Below are positions 36,959 to 45,920 of a stretch of DNA of 64,000 bases, one piece after another. Origin of the DNA: Providencia sp. R33 (GTDB lineage Bacteria; Pseudomonadota; Gammaproteobacteria; Enterobacterales; Enterobacteriaceae). Below the pieces are notes generated by a model. The model saw only the letters and a list, made by a program, of their open reading frames with translations. It did no database searches and had not been told where the DNA came from. Position 1 is the stretch's first letter; the number at the start of each line of letters is the position of its first letter. The stretch covers positions 3,348,001 to 3,412,000 of the forward strand of contig NZ_CP072453.1 in NCBI RefSeq assembly GCF_019343475.1, in the 5' to 3' direction. The position numbers and the translations under genes were made by a program.

Positions 36959-38900
36959 TTGTTAGTGTAGCTACCACGGATTGTAAATTAATTAATTGTA
37001 ATAATGTTGGTGGGGGATTTTTTACCCACTGCGGACAAATCCGCTCAACATCAGCCAGCAACTGAACAGCCTGTGCTAAACTCCAACTTTCTTCTGTTTT
37101 CACCTGTGAAACCGCTTTGGCTAGCCATTGTGCGATATCTTGTTGTGTGATGCTTTCTTTTGTCGATAAAAAACCGATCAAATCTGAAAAAAGTTGCGAT
37201 AAATTTTGTGTTCTTAATGGTAACGATACCGTATGAATTGTCACTTTTCCATGAAATATCGTGGCTTCGATACCAAATATTGTCAATTGTTCCTTGTACC
37301 GCTGTAAAACCTCTATTTCATCGTTTTTAAGTGACAATTTTAGCGGTATTAATAATGGCTGCGGCTTGAGGTTTTCACCCTCTGGCGACAATTGCGCTAA
37401 TTTCAATAAATAATTAGCTTCCGTTAAGGATAACAGGATTAGTCCCAACGAAGACTCAATTAATGCAAAGTTTTTTGAGTAAATTGTCAATACTTTGCCA
37501 AAAAGGTAGTTATCCGCATTTTTTGCCACAGGTTGCGAAGAAACTTGAAACGTATCCGCAGGTTGGCGTTCAGGAAACAGTGGTTTTTTATCTTCCGCAG
37601 CAACTGGGATAGACATCAAGCTTTGATAAAGATCTCCCGCTTTTTTGTCGTAGTTGGCGCCATAATTTTTTGGCTCCACATTCCCTGAAAATTGTGATGT
37701 GGGTTTCGGCTGGGAAAAACTCGTTGTCGCCGTGCTTGTAGGCTTATACGCGGTCTGCGGTTCACGTGCGGTTCTCTCGGCCTGTGATTCAGCAGAATTG
37801 GGTTTCGAAGCAGGAACAGGAGAAGAAAAATAATTATCCCCCGCTGAAGAGCGGTTTTCGAGCTCTGTACTTGCAGGCTCTATTCCGGGTAATTCACCTA
37901 TTGATGCGGCTTCAAGGAGTACGGTGCGCACCGCTTGATAAATAAAATCATGCACTAAGCGAGCTTGGTGAAAACGCACTTCATGTTTAGCAGGATGGAC
38001 GTTGACATCCACTTGTTTTGGGTCGATGGTCAAATACAATACATAAGCAGGCTGTTGGTTTTCTTCTAAATAACCTTCAAATGCTTGGCGGATAGCATGG
38101 TTAATCAGCCTATCGCGCATCATTCGCCCATTCACATAACAATATTGTGTTTCGCTCACAGGGGTATTTGATGGGGAGACTACCCAGCCTTTAATTGTGA
38201 GGTCACTATGCTCCCAAGCCAACGCCAATGCGCCTTGCATAAACCCCGTTCCGCAAATAGTCCCAAGCCGCCTTTCTTGTTGAATTTCATCATGGGCGGC
38301 ACGGTACTGTTTCACCAGTTTCCCGTTATGAGTCAAATTGATAGCCACATCAGGGCGCGATAATGCAATGCGGCGAACCACCTCATCAATATGGCCAAAC
38401 TCGGTTTTTTCGGTGCGCATAAATTTGCGGCGCGCAGGGGTGTTATAGAATAAATCGAGCACTTCAACCGTCGTGCCATTGGGGTGGGCTGCAGGCTTTA
38501 CCGTCACTTCCATGTCCCGCCCTTCTGCATAGGATTGCCATGCTTCGGTTTGCTCAGCAGGTTTTGACGTCAACGTTAACCGTGAAACAGAGCTAATACT
38601 CGCTAATGCTTCCCCGCGAAAGCCCATACTCATAATGGCTTCAAGGTCATCAAGCGTTGCAATTTTACTGGTCGCATGGCGCGCAAGGGCGAGGATCAAT
38701 TCGTCTTTGTTGATCCCACAGCCATTATCACGAATACGGATCAGTTTCTCTCCTCCACGCTCAATATCAATATCAATGCGTGTTGCCTTGGCATCAAGGC
38801 TGTTCTCAACCAGCTCTTTTACGACAGATGCAGGTCTTTCAACCACTTCACCCGCCGCAATTTGGTTCGCTAATTGAGGAGAGAGAATATGTATTGCCAT
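36951..38900 (-). CDS. mutL: DNA mismatch repair protein MutL
   Basis: 649-residue GHKL ATPase that links MutS mismatch recognition to MutH and UvrD. N-terminal motifs are ENSLDAKATRIDI, IRDNGCGI and GFRGEALASI; a long Ser/Pro/Thr-rich linker (about 345-450) precedes the dimerisation domain. A GTG directly before the chosen ATG is also in frame. It lacks the endonuclease motif DQHAxxERxx, as expected where MutH is used. Neighbours amiB and miaA are conserved. Confidence 0.97.
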   Translation of the reverse strand: MAIHILSPQLANQIAAGEVVERPASVVKELVENSLDAKATRIDIDIERGGEKLIRIRDNGCGINKDELILALARHATSKIATLDDLEAIMSMGFRGEALASISSVSRLTLTSKPAEQTEAWQSYAEGRDMEVTVKPAAHPNGTTVEVLDLFYNTPARRKFMRTEKTEFGHIDEVVRRIALSRPDVAINLTHNGKLVKQYRAAHDEIQQERRLGTICGTGFMQGALALAWEHSDLTIKGWVVSPSNTPVSETQYCYVNGRMMRDRLINHAIRQAFEGYLEENQQPAYVLYLTIDPKQVDVNVHPAKHEVRFHQARLVHDFIYQAVRTVLLEAASIGELPGIEPASTELENRSSAGDNYFSSPVPASKPNSAESQAERTAREPQTAYKPTSTATTSFSQPKPTSQFSGNVEPKNYGANYDKKAGDLYQSLMSIPVAAEDKKPLFPERQPADTFQVSSQPVAKNADNYLFGKVLTIYSKNFALIESSLGLILLSLTEANYLLKLAQLSPEGENLKPQPLLIPLKLSLKNDEIEVLQRYKEQLTIFGIEATIFHGKVTIHTVSLPLRTQNLSQLFSDLIGFLSTKESITQQDIAQWLAKAVSQVKTEESWSLAQAVQLLADVERICPQWVKNPPPTLLQLINLQSVVATLTNE

Positions 38901-38911
38901 CACTCAATTCC

Positions 38912-40204
38912 TTATTTAGGTGCTGCTTGAATCGGGTTCGCAAGGAAATATTGGCGCAATCCTAAGTGAATGGCTTCAGCCACTGCATCTTGGAATTCAT
39001 TAGATTTAAGCAATTGCTCTTCTGCCGCATTACTGATGAAGCCTGTTTCAACGAGAATTGAAGGAATATCGGGAGAACGCAGAACCCCAAGGCTGGCATG
39101 CTCTGGCGTTTTTTTATGGATATTACCTACTTTTCTTAATTGTTGAATCACTTGAACAGCGACATCGTATCCCACACGCTGGGAATGACCGAACTGTAAA
39201 TCCAATACTGCTTGGCTTAAGTACGGATCTGCACCACTGAGCGCATCACCAGCACCACCTAATAATTCAGATTGTTTTTCACGTTGTTCTAACCAGCTAC
39301 CTAACTCACTGTTTGCACGGCGATTTGATAACACCCAAACAGAAGCACCGCGGGCGCTGCTATTCGGTGCTGAGTCCGCATGGATGGACACCAACATATT
39401 TGCACCTTTTTTACGTGCAACTTCGGAGCGCCCACCAACAGAAATAAAGTAATCGCCATCACGGGTCATCGCAGGTTTGAACATAGGATCCGCTTCAAGG
39501 CGCTGATAGAGTTTTTTTGCAACACTCAGTGTTACGTCTTTCTCTTTATAACCGTTTTTCCCAATCGCACCCGGGTCTTTCCCTCCATGCCCTGCATCAA
39601 TGGCGATCACCACTTGTTTACTGCCTTTTGGCATGCTCTTGTATTTTACTGGGGCTGGTGTTGAAACAGGCGCTGGCGCTGGGGTATTCATTTTTAACGG
39701 CTTGTCCTGTGTGTTATTCACCACAGGAGCAACATTATTATTGGTGCGATTAAATGACGCTGAACTGGTTGAATTACCTGTTGAAATCGTCAGAACTAAT
39801 TGGTATTCCCCGCCCACTTGCTTTAGAACAGCTTTGGTTTTTGCAGCGCGGGATAGCTCCATCACCAAACGTTTGTGTTGGTTGTCAGAAGGTTGGCTTG
39901 AACGCACGACTTTTACCAAATCGCCCGCAGGGACTTTTAGCGGTAAACCAAGAATCTCACCTCGTTGTTTAACATCAACAACCAGTCGCTCAGGTGAATG
40001 CAATGGAAAATAAGAGTAATCAGGCTTACCATCAATAAAGCTTAGTGTGACTTCAGCTTGTGATGGGCTATTATTCACTTGAATATTAGACAGTGTTGCG
40101 GCTTGTGCTTGCACAGCAAAAAGCCATGCTAATGAAAGCATAAAAAGGACAAAAGCTGCCAAAAAACCCTTTCTTGTTATTCTGTGCATTGATGCATTCA
40201 ACAT
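38912..40204 (-). CDS. amiB: N-acetylmuramoyl-L-alanine amidase AmiB
   Basis: 430 residues. A signal peptide ends near AVQAQA, then an AMIN domain (LSNIQVNNSPSQAEVTLSF region) targets the septum, and a C-terminal Amidase_3 domain cleaves the peptide from MurNAc during cell separation. Zinc ligands are in AIDAGHGGKDPGA, HADSAP and the conserved VETGFISN. The start chosen is ATG 40204; an in-frame TTG two codons earlier and an ATG at residue 6 are alternatives. It is activated by EnvC in E. coli. Confidence 0.95.
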   Translation of the reverse strand: MLNASMHRITRKGFLAAFVLFMLSLAWLFAVQAQAATLSNIQVNNSPSQAEVTLSFIDGKPDYSYFPLHSPERLVVDVKQRGEILGLPLKVPAGDLVKVVRSSQPSDNQHKRLVMELSRAAKTKAVLKQVGGEYQLVLTISTGNSTSSASFNRTNNNVAPVVNNTQDKPLKMNTPAPAPVSTPAPVKYKSMPKGSKQVVIAIDAGHGGKDPGAIGKNGYKEKDVTLSVAKKLYQRLEADPMFKPAMTRDGDYFISVGGRSEVARKKGANMLVSIHADSAPNSSARGASVWVLSNRRANSELGSWLEQREKQSELLGGAGDALSGADPYLSQAVLDLQFGHSQRVGYDVAVQVIQQLRKVGNIHKKTPEHASLGVLRSPDIPSILVETGFISNAAEEQLLKSNEFQDAVAEAIHLGLRQYFLANPIQAAPK

Positions 40205-40218
40205 GAGCAATAAGTTCC

Positions 40219-40683
40219 TTAGAATTGGGGTAATGCTTCTAACAACGACTCCCCATTTGCAGACAAAGCAACAATGTGAGCCTGACGCCCTTCATCTTGA
40301 TACGTGAGATGGAGCTCAAGATCCGCTTTGGGTAAAAATCCTTTACCTTGCTGCGGCCATTCAACCAAACAGATCGAATTTTCAGAAAAATAGTCGCGAA
40401 TTCCCATAAATTCAAGTTCTTCAGGATCAGACAAGCGATAAAGATCGAAGTGAAAAACATGGCGATCCGCTAATTCATATGACTCAACCAATGTATAAGT
40501 TGGGCTCTTCACATGGCCTTGATGGCCCAGTGCTTGTAAGAAGCCACGACTAAACGTGGTTTTCCCTGCACCAAGGTCGCCATATAGGTGGATTACTGCG
40601 CCTTGGCGGCAAGCGCCCGCGAGTGTGCGACCAAGTGCAACAGTTTGCGCTTCATCAGCAAGTTGTATTGTGCATTCTTTCAT
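40219..40683 (-). CDS. tsaE: tRNA threonylcarbamoyladenosine biosynthesis protein TsaE
   Basis: 154-residue P-loop ATPase (GDLGAGKTTFSRG at about residues 35-47) needed with TsaB, TsaC and TsaD to make t6A37 in ANN-reading tRNAs. VKSPTYTLVESY and FHFDLYRL are family motifs. In E. coli nnr (yjeF) lies directly upstream; here there is no nnr between tsaE and queG. Confidence 0.96.
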   Translation of the reverse strand: MKECTIQLADEAQTVALGRTLAGACRQGAVIHLYGDLGAGKTTFSRGFLQALGHQGHVKSPTYTLVESYELADRHVFHFDLYRLSDPEELEFMGIRDYFSENSICLVEWPQQGKGFLPKADLELHLTYQDEGRQAHIVALSANGESLLEALPQF

Positions 40684-40962
40684 AGTGTTCTTTTATGACA
40701 TTATTGCTGGGCTGTGTTGCCAGTTTATCGCCTAATGACGGCTATTTTTATACAGTAGGAAGTCCATTTCAGTTCCTCCGGATATCATTCACTATATTAA
40801 CCTAAGCGCCGTCATTTTTCTTAATTAACGTTGCTGGAATGATCAGTTCAGAAATATCTTATAATAGATCTAAACATTTAAAGGCACTCTTTTCATTCAT
40901 TTTGAGAAAAAACGCTTCCATGATAGAGTGCCAGCCGTTTTATTTTACCGTGACAGGATCTG

Positions 40963-42144
40963 ATGGCTGCACTTCTCGATCTCGACCTTCTCGCTCAACT
41001 GATCAAACAATGGGGCATTGAAGCAGGCTTCCAACAAGTGGGGATCTGCGATACTGACCTGTCCGCGGAAGAACCCAAACTGCAAGCATGGCTTGATAAG
41101 CAGTACCACGGTGAAATGGAATGGATGAACCGCCACGGGATGATGCGAGCACGTCCCCATGAGCTCCATCCAGGTACTTTACGAGCCATCAGTGTTCGCA
41201 TGAATTATTTGCCAGCTAAAGCGGCGTTTGCCAGCACGCTGAATAACCCTGAACTCGGCTATGTTAGCCGCTATGCCCTTGGCCGTGACTATCATAAGCT
41301 ATTAAAAAAACGCTTAAAAGTCCTTGCTGATCGTATCTTAGCTTACTGCCGTGAATTTGATGGTGCGCTCCTTGCTGACGGCACAACCGTTGAGGATCTC
41401 AACTTTCGTCCCTTTGTTGATTCTGCCCCTATCTTAGAGCGACCTATTGCGGTTAAAGCAGGACTAGGGTGGACAGGAAAGCACTCATTAGTCCTAAATC
41501 GGGAAGCAGGGTCGTGGTTTTTCCTTGGAGAACTGCTGATCAACCTACCTGTTCCTGTCGATAAACCCATTGAAGACGACTGCGGCCGCTGCGTTGCTTG
41601 TATGACAACCTGCCCAACTGGTGCCATTGTTGAGCCTTATACTGTTGATGCAAGGCGCTGTATTTCCTACTTAACAATTGAGCTTGATAGCGCGATACCA
41701 GAAGAATTTCGCCCCTTAATGGGAAATCGAATTTATGGATGTGATGATTGCCAACTCATTTGCCCATGGAACCGTTTTTCACAGCTGACTGACGAAGACG
41801 ACTTTAGCCCAAGGCAAGCGCTGCATACGCCAGAACTTCTTGAATTATTTGCGTGGGATGAAGACAAATTTTTGAAGGTAACCGAAGGCTCTGCTATCCG
41901 CCGTATTGGCTATATTAAATGGTTAAGAAACATCAGTGTTGCACTGGGCAATGCGCCTTATCAAGACAGTATTGTGCTTGCGTTACAAAATAGGTTTGGG
42001 ATCAACGAAATGTTAGACGAACACTTTCATTGGTCTATACAACAACAGCTTAGCCGACGCAATGAGAACCAAGTAACAATTCAAACTTCACAACAAAAAC
42101 GCCTTGTACGCGCCATTACTAAAGGTTTACCTCGCGACGCCTAA
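40963..42144 (+). CDS. queG: Epoxyqueuosine reductase QueG
   Basis: 393-residue cobalamin- and iron-sulfur-dependent enzyme that makes the last step of queuosine synthesis on tRNA. Two [4Fe-4S] clusters are marked by CGRCVACMTTCPTGAI and CDDCQLICPWNRF. The start ATG 40963 is preceded by GGATCTG. A TATAAT at 40860-40865 may be its -10, though no good -35 is visible. It is divergent from tsaE; the expected nnr in between is missing. Confidence 0.96.
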   Translation: MAALLDLDLLAQLIKQWGIEAGFQQVGICDTDLSAEEPKLQAWLDKQYHGEMEWMNRHGMMRARPHELHPGTLRAISVRMNYLPAKAAFASTLNNPELGYVSRYALGRDYHKLLKKRLKVLADRILAYCREFDGALLADGTTVEDLNFRPFVDSAPILERPIAVKAGLGWTGKHSLVLNREAGSWFFLGELLINLPVPVDKPIEDDCGRCVACMTTCPTGAIVEPYTVDARRCISYLTIELDSAIPEEFRPLMGNRIYGCDDCQLICPWNRFSQLTDEDDFSPRQALHTPELLELFAWDEDKFLKVTEGSAIRRIGYIKWLRNISVALGNAPYQDSIVLALQNRFGINEMLDEHFHWSIQQQLSRRNENQVTIQTSQQKRLVRAITKGLPRDA

Positions 42145-42188
42145 AAAAAGGCCTGCCATATAACTGAAATCTATAATTGTCAAATTGA

Positions 42189-42451
42189 TGTGAATAAAAT
42201 AAAAAACTGCTTTGCAGACAACAGGTAAAGAATTTGCAAGTTGTGCTTAGCACATTTTAAAAAAATAAATTCATCAACTATAAATCAATGAGTTATAGAT
42301 AAATGCACTGACTATCTTTTCTAGACAGTACAAAAAAATAGTGATTTTATCCTGTGGATAACTCTGTGCAATAAGTTATTTCAAATTGGCATATAGATAG
42401 GTAGTAACACAATAGGTTGTGGATAACTTTTTGATGCTGAATTGTGAAGAA
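42189..42451. promoter_or_regulatory. datA: datA-like DnaA-titration locus: DnaA boxes and IHF site
   Basis: Three perfect DnaA boxes (TGTGNATAA) occur at 42189-42197, 42353-42361 and 42418-42426. An 8/9 box is at 42443-42451 and weaker 7/9 boxes at 42365-42373 and 42242-42250. All point the same way. A perfect IHF-consensus site lies between the first and second strong boxes. In E. coli the locus datA, which binds DnaA with IHF and lowers DnaA-ATP levels after initiation, lies beside the glyV-glyX-glyY tRNA genes. Content, order and position all agree. The symbol is assigned by this inference. The rest of the 42145-42840 gap holds a small ORF candidate and otherwise featureless AT-rich DNA. 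Confidence 0.75.
42283..42295 (+). promoter_or_regulatory. IHF-binding site within the datA-like locus
   Basis: AATCAATGAGTTA fits the IHF core WATCAANNNNTTR exactly and is preceded by an A/T tract (42257-42270), the usual upstream feature of strong IHF sites. Bending here would bring the first DnaA box close to the cluster at 42353-42451. Confidence 0.65.
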
Positions 42452-42620
42452 AAACGCTGATTTTACGTTAACTAACCGAAAAAAAAGTTGTCAAAAGATC
42501 AGGTTAAAATAGAAATTTGACTGAATTAAACAAAATACATATTTTTGTTTATTATTTAAACATTGCTCTTCAGGCGCTAAATACCTTTTGAGTGCCCTAT
42601 TTGTAAGGGGTGGCTATTCT

Positions 42621-42713
42621 ATGGCGACCCGAAGTCGAATGCAAGCAAAAATCCAAATTAGATCCAAGAAAGATCGCCGAAGGCGCGTGGATCCTAGCTT
42701 AGCTGAGGCGTAG
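42621..42713 (+). CDS. Candidate 30-residue basic small protein
   Basis: ATG at 42621 follows AAGGGG at a plausible spacing (11 bases), and the frame runs 30 codons to TAG. The peptide begins MATRSRMQAKIQIRSKK and is rich in Arg and Lys. The surrounding sequence is AT-rich while this stretch is visibly more GC-rich. It lies between the datA-like boxes and the 3' end of the tRNA-Gly operon. I do not recognise it. It might be a real small protein, part of an RNA, or chance. Confidence 0.3.
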   Translation: MATRSRMQAKIQIRSKKDRRRRVDPSLAEA

Positions 42714-42840
42714 GCAATAAAGTCGCGTACAAAAACCTATTAGATGAAATAAGTAATTTCACTTAGCGCTTTAGCCATATAATATCGTTTGATTGGATTG
42801 AATTTATGAAGATAAAACTGAAATGATATAAACAAGATAT

Positions 42841-42916
<76 letters not shown>

Positions 42917-42958
42917 ATTTGGTGGGTATTACTATTTGGCTAAAACACTAAGAAAGTT

Positions 42959-43034
<76 letters not shown>

Positions 43035-43074
43035 ATCACGAAAATAGTGCTTTAGCTAAAACATCAAGAAAGCT

Positions 43075-43150
<76 letters not shown>

Positions 43151-43214
43151 ATACCATTTCTGGATGTTTTCCGTGCCGACGCTATTACAAAAACTTCATC
43201 GGTACGGGGAGCGC

Positions 43215-43242
43215 ATTATACGAAAAATTCAGAGACTAGCAA
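43215..43242 (-). promoter_or_regulatory. Stable-RNA promoter of the tRNA-Gly operon
   Basis: On the minus strand: TTGCTA (-35), 16 bases, perfect TATAAT (-10), then a GC-rich discriminator GCGCTCCCC, the hallmark of stringently controlled stable-RNA promoters. An AT-rich tract further upstream could be an UP element. The start would lie about 60 bases before the first tRNA. Confidence 0.75.
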
Positions 43243-43374
43243 GCCTTTGCGCTCAAATTTTTTATTTTTTTGTTCGTTTGCCGACAAAATAGTCACAACG
43301 GTGATTTTATCAACAAACGTTGTAAAAATCTGATTTCAATACATTAACATTGGTAACTTACTCAACGATAATAC

Positions 43375-43665
43375 TTATATCAGCCTATTGGTCGCGGATT
43401 TATAAACCTTTTCATCTTCCCTTTTACCAACTGCGACAACAAAAATAACAATTTCATCATCGATAACTTGGTACACAAGGCGAAACCCTGATGCCCTTAA
43501 TTTGATTTTATAGCAATTCGATAACTCACCGTGTAACCGCAAAGATTCTATGTAAGGGTTTAATTGTAATTTTTTTAACTTCTTTTTAAATTGTTCTCGG
43601 ATACTGCAATCGAGCTTTTTCCATTCCCTTAGAGCACGCTCATCAAATGCAATATCAAATATCAT
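43375..43665 (-). CDS. relE: RelE-type mRNA interferase toxin
   Basis: 96-residue RelE-family toxin, expected to cleave mRNA in the ribosomal A site. It is very similar to E. coli RelE over the C-terminal half (GFRLVYQVIDDEIVIFVVAVGKRED...VY), including the catalytic arginines in GFRLVY and GKRED and the C-terminal Tyr. Its start lies inside the end of the antitoxin gene, so the pair is translationally coupled. Located between the tRNA-Gly promoter and orn, probably an acquired module. Confidence 0.88.
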   Translation of the reverse strand: MIFDIAFDERALREWKKLDCSIREQFKKKLKKLQLNPYIESLRLHGELSNCYKIKLRASGFRLVYQVIDDEIVIFVVAVGKREDEKVYKSATNRLI

Positions 43666-43909
43666 CAATATTCACTCTTATTCGTTTAGCTGGTTTTTTT
43701 AAACGATTACGCACAACAGCTAAAATATCCTCATCTTCATCAGCCTCACTCACAACAATAGAAACTTCAGAAAATGGGAGCTTTTCATTCTCGGCAACAT
43801 AACGGAGAAATAACCTTAACGCATCAGAAGGCGAAAGATTTAATTTATCAAATGCTTGATACGCATCTTTTTTTAGTTGTTCATCAACTCTAATTTGTAT
43901 AGTACTCAT
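43655..43909 (-). CDS. relB: RelB/DinJ-family antitoxin
   Basis: 84 residues. The N-terminal ribbon-helix-helix (STIQIRVDEQLKKDAYQAF) binds DNA and the C-terminal part neutralises RelE. A second ATG codon behind AGGAG is chosen as start; the adjacent upstream ATG is possible. Upstream, three CATTAC/CATTAT hexamers at about 43938-43965 (minus-strand reading) might be the operator for autorepression. Confidence 0.88.
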   Translation of the reverse strand: MSTIQIRVDEQLKKDAYQAFDKLNLSPSDALRLFLRYVAENEKLPFSEVSIVVSEADEDEDILAVVRNRLKKPAKRIRVNIDDI

Positions 43910-43993
43910 CATAATCTCCTTTCAGGATTTACTGTTAGGATAATGTAATGACAAACGTAATGCAATGTGTGATACAACATCATATTTAAACAC

Positions 43994-44016
43994 AAAAAAA
44001 CCGCCTCAAGGGCGGC
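43994..44016 (-). terminator. orn terminator
   Basis: CCGCC / GGCGG hairpin with seven A residues on the low-coordinate side, a T-run on the minus strand, 20 bases after orn. Confidence 0.8.
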
Positions 44017-44035
44017 ATCTTCGTGAATTCAACAT

Positions 44036-44581
44036 TTATTCTTTGATAAATGTTTCTCGATAATAAGCCAGTTCAGCGACTGATTCGCGAATATCATCAA
44101 GCGCTTGATGGGTATTTTTCTTCGAAAAACCCGCTAAAATTTCAGGCTTCCAGCGACGAGCAAGTTCTTTTAACGTGCTCACATCTAAATAACGATAATG
44201 AAAATAGCTTTCTAATTCAGGCATATAATTAAATAAGAAACGTCTATCTTGCCCAACGCTATTACCACAAATTGGCGATGCTCCTTTAGGTACCCATTTT
44301 TCGAGGAACTCAATCGTAGCTAGCTCTGCTTCACGTTCGCTTACGGTGCTTTTACGCACACGTTCCACTAAACCGCTGCCTGTATGCGTATTCACATTCC
44401 ATTCATCCATCAGCGCCAGTTGCTCATCCGTCTGATGTACTGCAATCACAGGGCCTTCTGCTAAAATATTAAGATGGCTATCTGTTACAATGGTCGCAAT
44501 TTCAATAATGCGATCACGAACGGGATCGAGGCCGGTCATTTCTAAATCGATCCAAATTAAATTATTCTCATTCTTTTGCAT
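44036..44581 (-). CDS. orn: Oligoribonuclease
   Basis: Essential DEDDh 3'-5' exonuclease that degrades 2-5-nt RNAs, including pGpG from c-di-GMP breakdown. 181 residues as in E. coli. Exo motifs are WIDLEMTGLDP (ExoI), GNSVGQDRRFL (ExoII) and HQALDDIRES (ExoIII with His). The frame opens 18 bases earlier, but MQKNENNLIWIDLE matches the family start. It is divergent from rsgA as in E. coli. Confidence 0.97.
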   Translation of the reverse strand: MQKNENNLIWIDLEMTGLDPVRDRIIEIATIVTDSHLNILAEGPVIAVHQTDEQLALMDEWNVNTHTGSGLVERVRKSTVSEREAELATIEFLEKWVPKGASPICGNSVGQDRRFLFNYMPELESYFHYRYLDVSTLKELARRWKPEILAGFSKKNTHQALDDIRESVAELAYYRETFIKE

Positions 44582-44685
44582 GATATACCCTAACTGCATT
44601 CTGTGAAGTTAGGGTATGATAGCACTCTTCATGCCTTAATGCGTGAGTGTTATTCCAACGACAGCCAATAGCGAAGAGAGGACAG

Positions 44686-45738
44686 GTGGCTAAACAGAAA
44701 CTTTCGAAAGGCCAACAGCGCCGAGTTCAAGAAAATCACCAAAAAAGACTGAAAAAGCAAAAAACAGTCGAAATTGATGACAGCCAATTAGGTGAAGCAC
44801 AAGAAGGTCTAGTAATTAGCCGCTTTGGGCAACACGCTGATATTGAAGCGAACGACGGCTCTATTCAACGCTGTAATTTGCGCAGAACCATTTCATCCCT
44901 CGTTACAGGGGATAAAGTGGTGTGGCGCCCTGCCTTGAATACACAAGCAGATATCAAGGTTAATGGCATTGTCGAAGCTGTTCATGAACGCCACTCGGTA
45001 CTTACACGCCCTGATTACTACGATGGTTTAAAACCAATCGCTGCAAATATCGACCAAATTGTTGTCGTTTCTGCAATTTTACCCGAACTTTCGCTTAATA
45101 TTATCGACCGTTATCTTGTCGCCTGCGAAACAATCGGCATTCAACCCATTATCGTCCTTAACAAGGTTGACCTACTTGATGAAGAAAACCGTGAGTGGGT
45201 GAGTGACTTGATGACGATTTACAGTGAAATTGGCTACCAAGTGTTAGAAGTTTCCAGTCATACTAATGAAGGCATGGAAGCACTTACTAACGCGCTAGCA
45301 GGTAAAGTGTCTGTGTTTGTAGGGCAATCCGGTGTCGGTAAGTCCAGTTTGCTCAATGCATTGCTCCCACATAACGAAGAAGCCATTTTAGTTAACGAAA
45401 TTTCCGATAACTCAGGTCTTGGACAACATACCACGACCACAGCCCGCTTATACCACTTCCCACTCGGTGGCGATGTGATTGACTCCCCTGGTGTTCGTGA
45501 ATTTGGTTTGTGGCATTTAACCACGGAACAAGTGACGAAAGGATTTGTCGAATTTAAAGCTTACCTTGGCGGTTGTAAATTCCGTGACTGTAAACATTTA
45601 GATGATCCAGGTTGTCTGTTACGTGAAGCCGTAGAAACAGACAAAATTGCAGAATCGCGCTTTGAAAATTACCATCGCATCTTAGAAAGCATGGAACAAG
45701 TGAAGCCACGGGGCAATTTCACCGGAAAAGAGAAATAA
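44686..45738 (+). CDS. rsgA: Small-subunit biogenesis GTPase RsgA
   Basis: 350-residue circularly permuted GTPase acting late in 30S assembly and releasing RbfA. An N-terminal OB domain (about 40-100) is followed by NKVD (G4), then P-loop GQSGVGKSSLLNALL (G1), then the C-terminal zinc finger CKFRDCKHLDDPGC. The GTG at 44686 behind GAGAGGACAG gives the same N-terminus and length as E. coli; upstream codons in frame are not homologous. Confidence 0.96.
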   Translation: MAKQKLSKGQQRRVQENHQKRLKKQKTVEIDDSQLGEAQEGLVISRFGQHADIEANDGSIQRCNLRRTISSLVTGDKVVWRPALNTQADIKVNGIVEAVHERHSVLTRPDYYDGLKPIAANIDQIVVVSAILPELSLNIIDRYLVACETIGIQPIIVLNKVDLLDEENREWVSDLMTIYSEIGYQVLEVSSHTNEGMEALTNALAGKVSVFVGQSGVGKSSLLNALLPHNEEAILVNEISDNSGLGQHTTTTARLYHFPLGGDVIDSPGVREFGLWHLTTEQVTKGFVEFKAYLGGCKFRDCKHLDDPGCLLREAVETDKIAESRFENYHRILESMEQVKPRGNFTGKEK

Positions 45739-45920
45739 AGTTAGTAAGCACTTACAATTTTATTGCTCAATTCTTTGCTCTACTTGACGCTAATTTGCGC
45801 TAAATAGTTCAAGCTGTTGCGTGGGAATAAACCATCCATGCGGCAGTTTGAAATACAACGAGTAAACTGTGTACAATAGCGGCCTTTTCGCTAACATACC
45901 TTTAAAAATCAGAGGTTAAC

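Noticed and set aside
42353..42426. Chromosomal replication origin (oriC)
   Set aside because: DnaA boxes are present, but all in one orientation, without an origin-type AT-rich unwinding array or oriC neighbours such as mnmG/mioC; the tRNA-Gly context fits datA instead.
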